DNA of 64,000 bases from Tetracentron sinense (GCA_015143295.1 CM026565.1:30636052-30700051); one strand, 5' to 3'; positions 1 through 11,361 are shown, numbered from the stretch's first letter. Numbers and translations are program-made. Notes: a model not told the origin generated them from the letters alone.

Positions 1-480
1 GTCGGCCCGCTAACATCAAAGCTTTTATGGTTTAAAACCATTAAAATGAGTGAGACTCACAAGATCTTTATCTCAAGAGTTTATAAATAAGACTCTCAAG
101 CCAAGAAAAAAGGGGGATAGACAGACAATCAAGACAAGACCTCAAGAGAGAAATCAAAGAAGAGAGAAGGATTCGAGAAAAGAAGAAAAGATCAAAGAAG
201 GGACTCAAAGCTCTCCAAAGAAGAATCAAGTCAAAGCTAAAGCAAGTTTTCCAAAGAGAAAAGCACCTCCGTAGCCGGTAACACGCTAAGCACTGAAGGA
301 AGGAGAAAGCTACTACAATCTTCAAAGAAAATCAAGTCAAAGCCAAAGTCCGGTTCTTACCAAAGAGAAAAGAGTCACACAACTTCTTCAAGTGCGAGGA
401 ACACGCCCATCGACCCCTTGTTCTTGTCACAAATTAATTTTTGAAACTCTGACCGTTAATCAACGGGTTTATTGAGAGTG
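1..480. repeat. Diverged direct repeat of unknown origin
   Basis: Two A/G-rich segments, about 200-290 and 305-405, align at a spacing of about 105 bp. They share AATCAAGTCAAAGC and CCAAAGAGAAAAG. The look is that of an untranslated or LTR-like repeat, but no terminus, primer-binding site or domain is visible, so no family is named. Short open frames here are low-complexity Lys/Arg or Leu/Phe text and are not believed. Confidence 0.4.
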
Positions 481-1006
481 TACCATTTTTAATATTAAAT
501 TGTTATTTGATCCTCCATTATTTCATCCGCGAAATTTTGGGTGGACAAATACTTCAACCTAGGTGTTTGATGTCAGGGTTGCATCCAAATTATCTCGTAA
601 ATTCGAGACAAAAATGGACATTTCATATCCATTAACGTCTTATTTTACACTTAGACTTAGTGGGAAAACTTCAGATCAATAGAACATGAAGACAACAAAT
701 TTTTCGAAATACCATGTATCATCTCAATCACAACCCAATCAAGCTCCTGGACTCTGCAATCACTATACTCTACATCTAACATGTGCTCATCTTCCTAAAT
801 TTCAAAGCTTAACCTTATCATGAATTTTAATTTGTTCTTCCACCAATACTTTTCTTCCTTCTGCGAAATCCCATGTGAATTTCTTAGTCAGAGCTTTCAG
901 TTCCTAGAACGTAATTAAATGTCACTGATACCGATAAAAAAATGTCAGACTACGAAGAAATTTCTACTTTTTTTGTTTATTGTATAAACTGATGGTATTC
1001 TTTTAG
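481..1006. other. No gene seen
   Basis: AT-rich sequence with no coding, RNA or transposon signature that I can support. It probably includes intron sequence upstream of the racemase exon, since a polypyrimidine-AG acceptor (TTCTTTTAG) lies at about 998-1006. Confidence 0.4.
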
Positions 1007-1076
1007 CACCTATGCAGGATGGGGAAATACACTAATCCTGAAACTCATATTCATCGTCGAATCCCTTAATATGCAG

Positions 1077-1367
1077 GGGTTTGAGGTTGTGTTGCCAGAC
1101 AAAGCGACCATGGAGCATACTATAATTCCTGCAGTTGAAGCATTGAACAGAAAGGACATGGAAGGGGCACGAAATCTCTTGAGAATTGCACTCCAGGTTC
1201 TTCTGGTGAGGGCTGTGAACACTGTCATCCTTGCTTCGGATGACATGAAGGGTCTTCTGCCCCAGGACGATCCTCTTCTTAAGAAATGTATTGACCCGAT
1301 GGATGCTTTGGCCAGGTCAACTATAAAGTGGGCTCAATCAACTGAAAACCAACATAAGCACACTTAA
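1077..1367 (+). CDS. Aspartate/glutamate racemase family protein, last exon
   Basis: The 96 residues after a TATGCAG acceptor read as the C-terminal part of plant Asp/Glu racemase-family proteins. Landmarks are GFEVVLPDKATMEHT, an Ala/Leu-rich LLRIALQVLLVRAVN helix and KKCIDPMDALARSTIKWAQ near the end. The family interconverts or binds acidic amino acids. Bacterial racemases carry a catalytic Cys in a GCTE motif; the matching place here reads ASDD, so racemase activity is not assured. An AATAAA lies at 1454-1459. The frame stays open upstream of the acceptor and resembles the family only weakly there, so an intron is the better reading. Earlier exons are not found before position 1; the gene either starts outside the window or is a fragment. 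It converges on the next gene. Confidence 0.75.
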   Translation, partial: GFEVVLPDKATMEHTIIPAVEALNRKDMEGARNLLRIALQVLLVRAVNTVILASDDMKGLLPQDDPLLKKCIDPMDALARSTIKWAQSTENQHKHT

Positions 1368-1772
1368 ACGTTGGTAGTATTTACAAATATTGTTATCATT
1401 GTAGGGGACCTGTGTAAGAATACCAGTCCTTTGTTGCTATATATTTTTGTGTCAATAAAGGATCATTATAAGCATAGAATCAATTTGATGATTAGTACTT
1501 GGACAAGTATTTTGCTGTACAAGGGAATTGTAGTTCTCCCTTCTTGATTATTAATAAAGTCTTTTATTTATTAAGTCAAACAAGGAAAGATTGTGTCCAT
1601 GTAACATCAAAAATACATGAATAAGATATCGGGTAACCTGCGAAAAAAGAAAAGAACACGAAATCGGGTAAAATAATTAAGTTAACCATATGGGTGGATT
1701 GTTGATTACATGCAATGATTAATACATCACCATTGCATGCCCTTTGAACTCACTTGGTGAGATACCCATTAA

Positions 1773-3101
1773 TCAGAGACTAATTCCATGTAGAAAGAAG
1801 ACATTTCCTTTATATGCAAGTGTCCTATCCTCAGCCCCAACACACCAAAGATGACCTTGCAACTCCAAAGCCCCTTTCATTTCTGCTGTTTCCCAGACAA
1901 ACTTGAACAGACCAAGAGCCCTGTCCAACTGCTTCATTCCACCACAAACCATCCTCCCCTCATCAGATGTCAGAACCTTCCCAATACACAAGCAGAACCT
2001 ATCCCCACCACCAACCCCATAAACACCTCCACAAATTTCTACTTCCATATCTCTAACGCTGCCATATAGATAATACTGCAAAAGTGTGAATAGGCACTGG
2101 GATGAGTGGCCCAGGTTCTTCGACAGCTTCTTCTGCACTAGGCTTTCCTGATGACGGGCCTCCTTGTATCCGATATCCCTGTCCACCAACACATCCTTGA
2201 TCTGAAACAGCCCTTCTTTCATGACCTCCAGCTTTGACAAGTTGTATAATATCCCCTTTTCACTTTTCAAGCACTTAGTGAGGTCGTTGAACATCTCAAG
2301 AACATCTCCCCATCGACGGGAAGCAGGGTTATTAGCTTTCTTTGTAGGGGTAAGCCGCATCCATGAAGCAGAGTCAGGGTCGTAGGAAATGGATGTCTCA
2401 TCCAAGAACCGTAGACAGCTTGAAACTATCTGCTCACCCAATTGAGACCTTCCTCTCGGGGATTGATAATCCAAGGACTCCATCTCAGACTTCAATTCCT
2501 TCAGTATCTCCTCAAGCGCACCTGTCCATATACGGTGTTGCGTGACCTGCGGGCATATTTTGAGACGTACCGACTTCCTTTGTTGTGCAGAGACATTTAG
2601 ATAGTTGCATATTTTGGTGAGCGAGTTCAGGATCATGGGTTCCCTTTGGCTTGGTCTACTGAAGCAATCAGTGGGTATGCACCCTGTAGCTGCCAATGGG
2701 GCTTCTGCCTTCTTCTTTAGTGCTTGCTGCATTGACGGTGACCCAATGAAGGCTCTGGCAAGTGATTTGAATACATCCATTTTGTGTTCGATGCATCCAT
2801 CTGTGATGATCGAACCATCCGTGACATTAACTAGCCTTCCATCAATCCAATTCACGTTTTTCAACAAGTGGGACAATTTGGTTACCTTTGGAAAGGCCCT
2901 CTCGTACCATTCATGGGAGGGAAGCTCTTCATGGGATTCTTCTGAGCAATGGTAGAACAGCACATTCAAATGCTGAGATCCATTGTACTTAGCTCTAAGA
3001 TATTTTGGGCAGTAAAGAAGTTTATTCATGCATTTATAATGCATAGTTAGATAACAAACTCTTATAAACGACTTGTCCACTTGGAGAATTCCACAGCCCA
3101 C
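1773..3101 (-). CDS. Conserved plant protein of unknown function, large 3' exon
   Basis: A long open frame of about 440 codons. I do not recognise a named domain. It looks like a real protein: mixed composition, many Leu/Lys/Glu-rich helices in the middle (the region with ICPQVTQHRIW and ALEEILKEL), a Gly-rich stretch GGVYGVGGGDRF and a C-terminal segment with QGHLWCVGA. The first codon of the open frame is GTG, so it is not the true start. The exon must begin upstream: a good acceptor (TTCTTTTTGCAG) on this strand lies at about 3165, but the frame it opens differs from the main frame. A short intron of about 86 bp ending near 3018, or an old frameshift, would reconcile them. No earlier exon was identified. 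Residues from about 40 onward are most secure. Confidence 0.6.
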   Translation of the reverse strand: MGCGILQVDKSFIRVCYLTMHYKCMNKLLYCPKYLRAKYNGSQHLNVLFYHCSEESHEELPSHEWYERAFPKVTKLSHLLKNVNWIDGRLVNVTDGSIITDGCIEHKMDVFKSLARAFIGSPSMQQALKKKAEAPLAATGCIPTDCFSRPSQREPMILNSLTKICNYLNVSAQQRKSVRLKICPQVTQHRIWTGALEEILKELKSEMESLDYQSPRGRSQLGEQIVSSCLRFLDETSISYDPDSASWMRLTPTKKANNPASRRWGDVLEMFNDLTKCLKSEKGILYNLSKLEVMKEGLFQIKDVLVDRDIGYKEARHQESLVQKKLSKNLGHSSQCLFTLLQYYLYGSVRDMEVEICGGVYGVGGGDRFCLCIGKVLTSDEGRMVCGGMKQLDRALGLFKFVWETAEMKGALELQGHLWCVGAEDRTLAYKGNVFFLHGISL

Positions 3102-3165
3102 AATTTTCAGACTTTCTTGGACCCCTTTTAATTACTGTTTCATTCTCAAACGCTGGTTCCCTCTG

Positions 3166-4050
3166 CAAAAAGAAAAGAAGCATAAGACCCATATCCAAGG
3201 TTAATACATCAGCAGTACTCGAATTTCATTGCGACATTGTAACATACATGTTATGTGCAGTTACAGGTTTTTGCCTTTTTCCAGAGACGCCTGGGACTAC
3301 TATTAATAAAAGACTTCAGATTTTTTAAGTGGGATGAAGAAAAAACCAGAGCATGGAAATATCAAGCTCATCCCAGTCGGCCTTAAAAGACGAACGGAAT
3401 TAAAATTGAAAGTGTTTTTCTGGACCTCTTTGGAATGTAAGTTTTAGAAGTCTGGATGCAAGAGGCCCTTGGGAGGGTATGAAGATTATGGAGCAGAGCG
3501 GTTGGCAAATTCTAAGGAGAATATGAATACTGAAATATAAACTGTGTATCATTCTGTTACCTCTTAATAGCAACAGAGGAACTAATCTGGTAGCTTTCAA
3601 AGATTGCTAGCAGTTTGAATGTTCAAACATTTTGGATCCCACATCTAACATATTTTCAAACCCCGACTTCATTATCCATGCTTAATGCTTTAGGTTGAGA
3701 ATTACTGATTTTCTGGACTGCTAGATAGACCATATATATATATATATATGAAAATAAAAAGGGAAACACGTAAGTAGTGACAAGGGATTGTCCTAATGAG
3801 CAAGAACATGGAATTTCAGGGAAGATCCTTCATGGGTATTCTGCAAAGAATTTTACAGTTTTGAGGTCTGAATTTGGAGATGGGTCGTATGGTTGCCTGT
3901 GAAAGCCTGAGACTGCAAGTTCAAAGATTTATGGTTAAATGGAGAGATGACATTGGTTTTCATAGGGCTACGATTTGGGGTAAAAGTGTGAGAGTGAGTG
4001 GTTCCTTCTCTTGATTGATTAACATATTCTTGTTACCCATAAAAAAAAAG
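3166..4050. other. Intergenic, no gene seen
   Basis: AT-rich sequence with a (TA)n run at 3732-3749. Upstream exons of the minus-strand gene at 1773-3101 may lie here, but none could be picked out. A short A-run at 4040-4049 precedes the SINE and may be the tail of an older insertion. Confidence 0.4.
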
Positions 4051-4051
4051 T

Positions 4052-4255
4052 GTGACAGAAGAGGGACCAGTGGTTCCCAGACGTAAGCCTCACGAAGCGG
4101 AAGGTCCTAGGTTCAACTTCTCACTCCCCCCTTGGAGCCAGCCCCACACGGGTTTACCTGGTGTGGTGGGTTGCAAGCTCTCAACGCACCCTTGGGGATT
4201 AGTCCTGACCCAAAGGGGGGACACCCCGAGTTTCCCAGGAAAAAAAAAAAGAAGA
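4052..4255 (+). mobile_element. tRNA-derived SINE
   Basis: A box-B-like GGTTCAACTTC lies about 60 bp from the 5' end. The body carries CACACGGGTTTACC, then GGGGATTAGTCCTGACCCAAAGG, and it ends in an A-run. A second, 5'-truncated copy at 50955-51113 shares the same body and 3' end, which shows this is a dispersed family. Target-site duplication is not clear. Confidence 0.7.
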
Positions 4256-4879
4256 ATTGCTTACAGGTCAGAAGAAGATGATGAAGTTAGCAATGAAATC
4301 TGTAGTGAATTAGACCTCTGTGGGCACAAAGAATTGTCTCCTGATAGAGCTACAATCATCAATACCTTACAAACAGATGGTAAAATAAAATCCTAATCAA
4401 CAGTGTAAAGAACTCGAGCCAGCCATAATCCAAGCACTAACGTACAGTGGTAACTTCTATCAAGAACAAGAGATCCTTCTATAACCCATGTATTTCCAAA
4501 TTCAAATTGAATACATTATTAGACAAATGCAAATTGCAAAACAAAACTCTCCATACAATGGATAGATAAAAATACAATGTAGGCAATTAGAATGTACATT
4601 TCAAATAAGCGCATACCTTTTTATTAATGGTCTTACATGTAACGAAGAGAAACAAGGGTGAAAGAAGGAAACAATAGAAATAAATGTCCCACATTGGGGA
4701 GAACAGAGAGGAAAAAACAATGCAAAATCACCTATTTCCATGCCCTTGGAAAGAAACCCAAATCACTAAGAGGCAAAGACACTAAGATTGGAAAGCAGAA
4801 CTCAGCAAAATTTTCTAATCTAATGAAAAATGGAGATAAAGAACTCAAGATTTTTGATTCCCTGCATAAAACTCAAAAC
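4256..4879. other. 3' flank of the CCCH gene
   Basis: This lies downstream of the minus-strand CCCH stop codon and probably holds its 3' UTR. A plus-strand frame at 4262-4396, rich in Asp/Glu, is open for about 45 codons but lacks a partner exon and is not called. Confidence 0.35.
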
Positions 4880-7800
4880 TCAGCTCTCCACTTTGCTCAG
4901 CGAGCTTTGCATAAGGGGGAAATCGTCAATCCAATCAGCATAGATACGACTAATCTTTTCTAGTCCTTTCCACTTCAATAAGGCCTTCTTACACTGGACT
5001 TGCTGCTTACAAGTAGCCCCGATCCCTGTAATACTGGATGATGCATCATTGGCAGTATTAGGGTGAGGCTTCGGTGGAGTAGTACCTGCAATCCCAGTTT
5101 CTACTTCTGTTTGGCAGCCAAGCTTCTGTAATTCTGCATCCAAAGCAACAGCTAACATCAGGCGACAAAAATTTCCCCTATGAGTTCCATTTTTCCTATT
5201 TTCCTTCTTATTTTACTTTTTATTTTCTTTTGAGAAACATGCATCAACAGATTACTCATGTGTTGACATATGCACATATGAATAATCTGGAAGTGACAAC
5301 CTAATTCTCTCATAAATATACAGTGACTTTTGGAGCTAACAAAAAATTTCAAAAGACCACTTCCAAACGTAATACAGACACTAAGGTATATGTTCTACGT
5401 TATATATGCATGTGCATTACACTAGGAATGTAAAAGAGTTTTTCATAACACAAGTCACATACAATGTATCCATGTAAGTCAGCATGTCCATGCATAAGAG
5501 AATGTATATTAAGTTTTGTCATAGTACCCATGTCAGAAATTTTGGTCAAATGTTAGGGCACATCACAGATGCATTAAAAGTTAAAACTATTAAATTAGCC
5601 TATAACAATTAAAATATATATATACATGAGATAGAACAAAAAAAAATCTTGTTCAAATTTTGTGATAAAATGGAGCACGCACAAAAGTTGGGGCACATCA
5701 GAGAGATTAAATTGCCCATAACACTTTTGTGCATGAGCAGTAATATCATTGTGGCGAGCATTATCCAATGTCATCTATTCTCCATTAGAAGTAGGGATGG
5801 CAATGGGACAGGTTAATCGGGGAACCCGACCCGATAATATTGGGACGGGTTTGAGGCGCTCTTAAACGGGTAGTGGCGGGTTTGGGAATGAATGGTTAAA
5901 CCCGACTTGGGTTCGGGCCGGGGATGGATTTAGGTCGCCCTGCTCCGTTTATAACCGGAAATTACTATTTTACCCCTGTATTAATTTTAAAATATCATTA
6001 ATACCCACCTATAAATAGGGTGGGGTCTAGGGCTCACATACTCAACTCACTTCCCTCCTCGCCGCCGTCTCCGGTCTCCCTTGCTATCATCACCGGTCTG
6101 TCATTTGTCTTCTTAGCTTTAGCCCCGAGGTGAAGGAAACGCAGAGGTAGAAAGGGATAGAGAAGAGACGGATTTTACCTAAAATCAGTCATGGTCTACC
6201 AAAAAAAAAAAAGAAACCAGTCATGGTGACTTTTTTTTTTTCTCAAATTTCCCATTAGCTTCTTGCACATGGTGGATATGTAGTTTGACCTTCTCTCATG
6301 CATTTGTTGTTGCCTTTTTTCTTCTTCTTATAAGTTATATCTGGAGTAGAATGTATAATGTGGACTTTCTATGAAAGAAATCAAGAAAGAAAACCATTGC
6401 CGAACACCTCTCTGACGTGAAGTGGAATCATTTTTGCTTCTAATGTTTGCATAATACTGCACCTAGGCAAAGGAGCCAAGATGGTTACTGGTTAGGATCA
6501 TTGGATTAGGTCCCAAAGCCAAGAATAATGCCAAGAATAATGGCCGGTGTGATCAAGGAGTCTGGTGATCTATTGTAGGGAATTCAATCACTAACAGAGT
6601 AACAGAGAAAAGCTTCCCCAGTACTCCACAAAACAACAATGAAAAAAAAAAGTCTTAGTTTCTAACCCAGCCCAACCCAATCCGACCTGACTAGTGTTTG
6701 ATGGGGCACAGTGGGGACGAGATTAAGGAAGGTTTTGTTAAACGGGGATGGGGTCACCCGCCCTGCCCCGGCCTGGGTTTGGGACAAGAATGGAGTTGGA
6801 GTTTTCTCATTAGGGGGCGGGGTAGGGTCGGGGGAACCCCGGCCCAAACCCGCCCCATTGCCATCCCTAATTAGAAGAAATGTATATTTATTGTTGAATA
6901 ACGTATTAACGTGAATTATTTTAAGAAAATGAGAATGTAAAAGGTCTGGAAGAACAATGGTTGTTCCCCAAAAACAAGTCAGAATAGGGATTTAAGAGTC
7001 ACCAAAAATTACAGAATTTTATTTGTGCACCCAATCATGTACCAATCAAAAAATATATATTGTGCACCCAATCCATGAGTTTGAATATCTGAGAATTCAG
7101 ACTGATGTACAGATCAACTTCAAAGGCAACAACCAAATGAACAAAGCTTGGGCAGGTAAGATTAACCCCATCAAATAGTTTATAGTTCCTATATGAAGAA
7201 ATCCAAGTTCATGATATAATTCTTTGGCTAATGTAATCATGACTGAGAGGAACTCCTCTAATTCATCAAGCTCCTAGGAGGAGTCCCTACTCCCTAGTCC
7301 CTAGAGAAAGAAAGGAAGACGTTTGTTGAGCTCCGTAGGGACCAATTTATTCCAACTTAAGAGATTCGTTAAGACCAATGACTCCAGTGAACTGGAATCT
7401 AGAACTTTGATTGGATGGATTCACATTTGGTGTCATAGATTGAATCTAACCAATTAGTAGTAGTTTCTGGCCATGATTATAAATGGGTTCCTAAACCCAT
7501 CAATACTACTACTATATGGTTGTTGGTATCCACGTGGATACCTTCAAAATCCTCCATTTCAATTCCAAGACGTTGCGTGGCGCTTTTACTCTCTCATAAT
7601 TATTACCCTGTGGGAAAACCCTACCATATTCAAGTTGATGCCACTTGTCATCCAAGTGGTAGCATCTCATTGGTGTTCATGCCATTCCCTCTTCTTTAAC
7701 TTCCCAAGGAATCTCTTACGATTCCTCTCACCAATTAACTTCTCACATTTCTCTCCATTAATCTATGCAATTAAACCAAACCTCCACTCATTCAATTCTT

Positions 7801-10800
7801 GTCCACCTATTTCATTGGTCTCCATGCAAGACAAAATATCTCATTGGCATTTCCTCTTGGTTTTTGGGAGTATGAACCCATCTATTTTCTCTTCCATAAC
7901 CCCCTCTTTAACTTTCTAGAAAACCCCCTTATCACTCTAACGGAATCATGCATCCCCCCCCCCCCATAACTCTCCCCATAAATTCTCTCTTTGTTCATTC
8001 ATCTCCCCAAGCTAGCAAAATCTTTTCCTCTCTCCTATTTGTTTCCCAATTAACATTCCCCTCCCCAAACCAAACGTCAAGTTTCCATCTTAATTTTTAC
8101 CATTTTGTGTTTTAATTAATTAGTTACAGAAAGATTACTAATATTAAATTATTATTATTATTATTATTATTAAATTAATAAATATATAATGTCTATTTAT
8201 TTATTTAAATTAAATAATTAAAAAATATTAATATATATTATTAGATATTAAATATAATAACATATTATTGTTAATAATAATATATTGAATAATGTTATCA
8301 TAGATTAAATATAATAATATATTATTATTATAATTTATTTATTAATTACGCATATATTATTATTTTTTATTATTTACACACTCGTGCATAGCACGGGGCT
8401 TTCACTAGTAACCTTCTATGATAGTTTACCTACATGGGTGAAGAAGGAAATGCTAAAACATGTCAGAAAATCCAAAACTTGCTTCATGTTTGACGCAGAC
8501 CCAAATTCCATTCAACTGGGAACATTTTCATGTTTTTAATACATGAAAAGCTCACAATGTAGTCCTCTTTATATATATATATATATTTCAAACTACATTT
8601 TCATGTCGTACCAGTGTAGTCAAGGCATCACCTAGGTGACGTCTCGGCGTTTTTGGGCCTCAACCGCCTAGGCGCCCCTCTAGGCGGGCGAAATTCACTG
8701 TGCGTTGCCTAGGCGACGCCTACGCGGTCCATACAATTTTTTTTCCAAAAACCTATGTTAAAACCCTATTTTCAATCCTCCTTTAAAATCCTATTTTAAA
8801 AATTAATTTAAAAACCTCTTTTAAACCATATTTTAAATGGGATAGTGATTAGCCCACCACGCATTTAACTATGTAGTCAAATGTTGTGTCAACGAGTCCC
8901 TTTTAATACCCCTTTAACTATGGTTAAGCTTAAGAAAATTAAGGTTAATATATTTTATTTTCAAAAACTAAGGTTAGATTGCTTAACCTTAGGGGTGAAT
9001 GAATCTTAACTGCAATGATGGGTGTTAAAAAGGGGGGCATAGACCAATGAGGACCACACATTCCTCCACAGTGGAATGCGGCGGCGTTAAGTTAAACATT
9101 TCCCATTTTAAACCCTATTTTAAAACTATCATTTAAACTCTTAAACCCTATTTTAAAACTCTCTTTTAAAATCTAAAAACACTATCTTAGATATCAGTGG
9201 TGCATTTAAACTTTAAAAGCAACATCCAAAGTCAACACTCAAAATCACCTTAAAAGTTACAAAACTTCAAACTAATTATGCATCTAATATTTATATAATG
9301 TGTATATATTAATATTACATATAAATATATTTAATATATATAAATATAATTTAATTATTTTTATCACCTAGGCAACGTCTTGCCTAGCCAGGCCTAATCG
9401 CCTAGACGCCTTGACTACACTATGGTGTACATACAGCTTAACTACAGGAGACTTCCAGTTAAAAACTACTTCAGAATATCAAATCCCTATTAGACCAATC
9501 AACTAACCATATACTTGGTGTGGACACGACACACTGCATCATTATTTCAATAATTTTTACTCGTTATCGATAAACCAACAAGCATTAGTGCCATCCATGT
9601 TTGAAAGGAGGGGCGAGGCAGTAGTTTGGATTCCTAGGTTTGGGAAGCCTTAAATGATTGGAAAGTGAGAAACTTTTTTTTAAAGTTAATGTCTCACCTA
9701 GAGTCTATCTCCTACGTCTAGAGATATAGCCGAGTATGGTCTAGGGACAACAAAGGTCAGTTTACAGTAAAAAAAAATTATGGCTTTGCGACCCAGTCTC
9801 CGTTCATTGTTTCCCTGTCATGTTCTGTGGCACCCCGGAATCCTTTTTTTTTTTTCAATGGACAACATATCTGGACAAAAATACAAAATCTCAACTTTTG
9901 ACCATATCCAAAATAGAGGCTAGAACCTATCGAATCAATGTATGATCAATGATGTGCCTAGTAGCGGAATTGGTAGATCATTTGCTCCTACAATGCCCTT
10001 TTGTGTTTGAGATCTGGAATAATCTATTCAATCTTAGAGTCGCCTAGGTCTTTCCCTACTCCTTCTAGAGCTCCTTATCTTGCTAGCAATTAGGCTTTTG
10101 GACTCTCATTCCAAGGACCATTTGTTGGTCCATTTGGAAAGAGAGAAATAAAGGTATCTTTGAGGGTTCCTCTCTATTCCAAGATTCAGTTAGAATTCGG
10201 ATTCATATCATGCTAATAGACTAGAAGTCTGGATCTCAATCAAGGATGACTTTGAGGAAATGAGGGTTCCACTATCATTTCCAAGCCTATAATTGCGATG
10301 ACTGATCTTCGGAGTTTGGACTAGTCTTCTAGATTACTGTTCTGTTGTCTTTGCGTATTCATTTTCTTATTTGGTTCACTATTGGTGAATCTGTATGATT
10401 CCTTGTTTCTTTCATCTCTAATTTAAAAGAATACTATATATATATATATATATACACACGTTTTGTAAATCTTTGTTTTCTGCTTTGCCCTCATTTTAAT
10501 GAAGCTCTTATATATATATATATAAAGCTGACCGAAAGATACAAAAAAAGGAAAATGTATGATAATGAGAAAATACAAATTAAACACTAAAAGAATACCT
10601 GCTTGTCCATGAGCAAAGTGACATTTCTCACCAAAGGGGCAGTGACCAGTCATCTCCAACCTATGACATGGCCGTGTCTTCCAATACACAGGCTTCAAAT
10701 TCACTCTGTTAGCATCAAAACTAGAATTAACAAACCCGTTACCGTCTGGTTGATCAGAAAAACTTATGTTACCTCCTGGAGATCCCGTAGTTCCAATACT

Positions 10801-11361
10801 TATTGCCGAGCTCTCCCTAAACCTCCCTGAATCTTCCCTAAACTTTCCACGATCTTCATGAAGAAAATTGCACCTATCCCCGTATGGACACTCTTCCCCA
10901 TTATAAAACTTCTTGCAGAGCTTCATCTTATTGATAATTCTCTGGTCTTCATCCCCATTCAACGTGGTTCGATCTTCCTCACGGCCACCAACTAGTTCTT
11001 GCCAGTTAGGCGGAGGTTTCCGCATATCATCCATACCATGGGCAAAGTTGCAACTATCCCCAAACGGACACATGCCCACTTTGAATTTCGCACAAAGACG
11101 GGTCTTGAAGAAAATTCTGCTCGAAGCTTTGTTAATAGGAGGGTTTGATGGGGGCATTCTTGGATACAGGGGTGGGTTAGAGAATGAATTTGAAGCGATT
11201 TCCTCAGAATTTCTGGGCTTCTTCAAGGGTGGGTATTCTCCATGGAAGGGGGGTTCATGTTGTTTGTTGCTGATTGGGAATTGAGGCCAAAATCCAACAG
11301 CATCAACGTTGGTTGCAAAGGGTGGAGGAAAAAACGGAGGAGGAGCAGCAGGAACACTCAT
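4880..11361 (-). CDS. CCCH zinc-finger protein, two coding exons
   Basis: Exon 1 is 11361-10599 and exon 2 is 5133-4880, giving 338 residues. Three C-X7/8-C-X5-C-X3-H fingers lie near residues 90-108, 149-168 and 233-252: CAKFKVGMCPFGDSCNFAH, then CKKFYNGEECPYGDRC, then CHRLEMTGHCPFGEKC. Exon 1 ends in HGQA after a GCAG/GTATTC donor in phase 1. At 5134 a GATGCAG acceptor opens ELQKLGCQ in the matching phase, and the exon ends in KWKGLEKISRIYADWIDDF. That closing motif fits my memory of this plant subfamily (Arabidopsis C3H39-like), so I join the two. CCCH proteins of this type bind RNA. The N-terminus is Pro-rich. The intron is 5465 bp and full of transposons. A 5'-leader intron is likely (acceptor near 11400, donors near 11574 and 11761). 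Confidence 0.85.
5792..6869. mobile_element. Non-autonomous hAT element
   Basis: Terminal inverted repeats TAGGGATGGCAATGGG and CCCATTGCCATCCCTA, flanked by an exact 8-bp duplication ATTAGAAG at 5784-5791 and 6870-6877. Length is 1078 bp. The left part keeps what looks like the promoter of an autonomous relative: TATAAATA at 6010-6017, then a pyrimidine-rich leader with GCCGCC. No transposase frame remains. It lies in the long intron of the CCCH gene. Confidence 0.95.
7500..8408 (+). mobile_element. Probable non-autonomous Helitron
   Basis: The 3' end has the Helitron pattern: hairpin CGTGC-ATA-GCACG at 8383-8395, about nine bases, then CTAG at 8405-8408 followed by T. A plausible 5' end is TCAATACTACTACTATAT at 7500, preceded by A, which gives the expected A/T insertion site. 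The inside is C/T-rich, then very AT-rich with a (TTA)n run at 8149-8172. No Rep/helicase remains. The 3' end is firm, the 5' end less so. Confidence 0.65.
8612..9422. mobile_element. Non-autonomous hAT element (CAGTGTAGTCAAGG ends)
   Basis: Termini are CAGTGTAGTCAAGG and, in reverse complement, TAGTGTAGTCAAGG, followed on each side by CCTAGG-rich sequence. Flanking octamers TGTCGTAC (8604-8611) and TGGTGTAC (9423-9430) match at 6 of 8 positions. No coding frame. At 8840-9080 it carries the AACCATGGTTAAG module discussed in the findings. A related element lies at 58677-59725. Confidence 0.85.
8840..9080. repeat. AACCATGGTTAAG module inside a hAT element
   Basis: Contains TTTAACTATGGTTAAG, AAGGTTAGATTGCTTAACC and GGGGTGAATGAATCTTAAC. 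The same run of motifs occurs at 14140-14290 in another hAT element, and as tandem copies in the elements at 12120-15310. Confidence 0.7.
9590..10440 (+). mobile_element. L1-type LINE, 3' fragment of ORF2
   Basis: Plus-strand reading gives LMSHLESISPTSRD at about 9690, then DHLLLQCPFVFEIWNNL at 9978-10028, then ICWSIWKERNKGIFEG at about 10120-10165. These fit the zinc-finger tail of plant L1 reverse transcriptases. The frames are interrupted and the 5' part is absent, so this is a dead, 5'-truncated copy in the CCCH intron. It runs into the AT repeat near 10434. Confidence 0.8.
10434..10531. repeat. (TA)n/(CA)n microsatellites
   Basis: Two dinucleotide runs, at about 10434-10458 and 10511-10524, just inside the CCCH intron near its 5' splice site. 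Confidence 0.9.

Noticed and set aside
4262-4396. Acidic open frame that could be an exon
   Set aside because: Looks protein-like but has no matching splice partner, no recognised family, and lies in the 3' flank of the CCCH gene on the other strand.
7473-7919. Open frame of 148 codons on the plus strand
   Set aside because: Composition is C/T-rich low-complexity text with many Phe, Ser and Pro; no domain, and it lies inside the probable Helitron.
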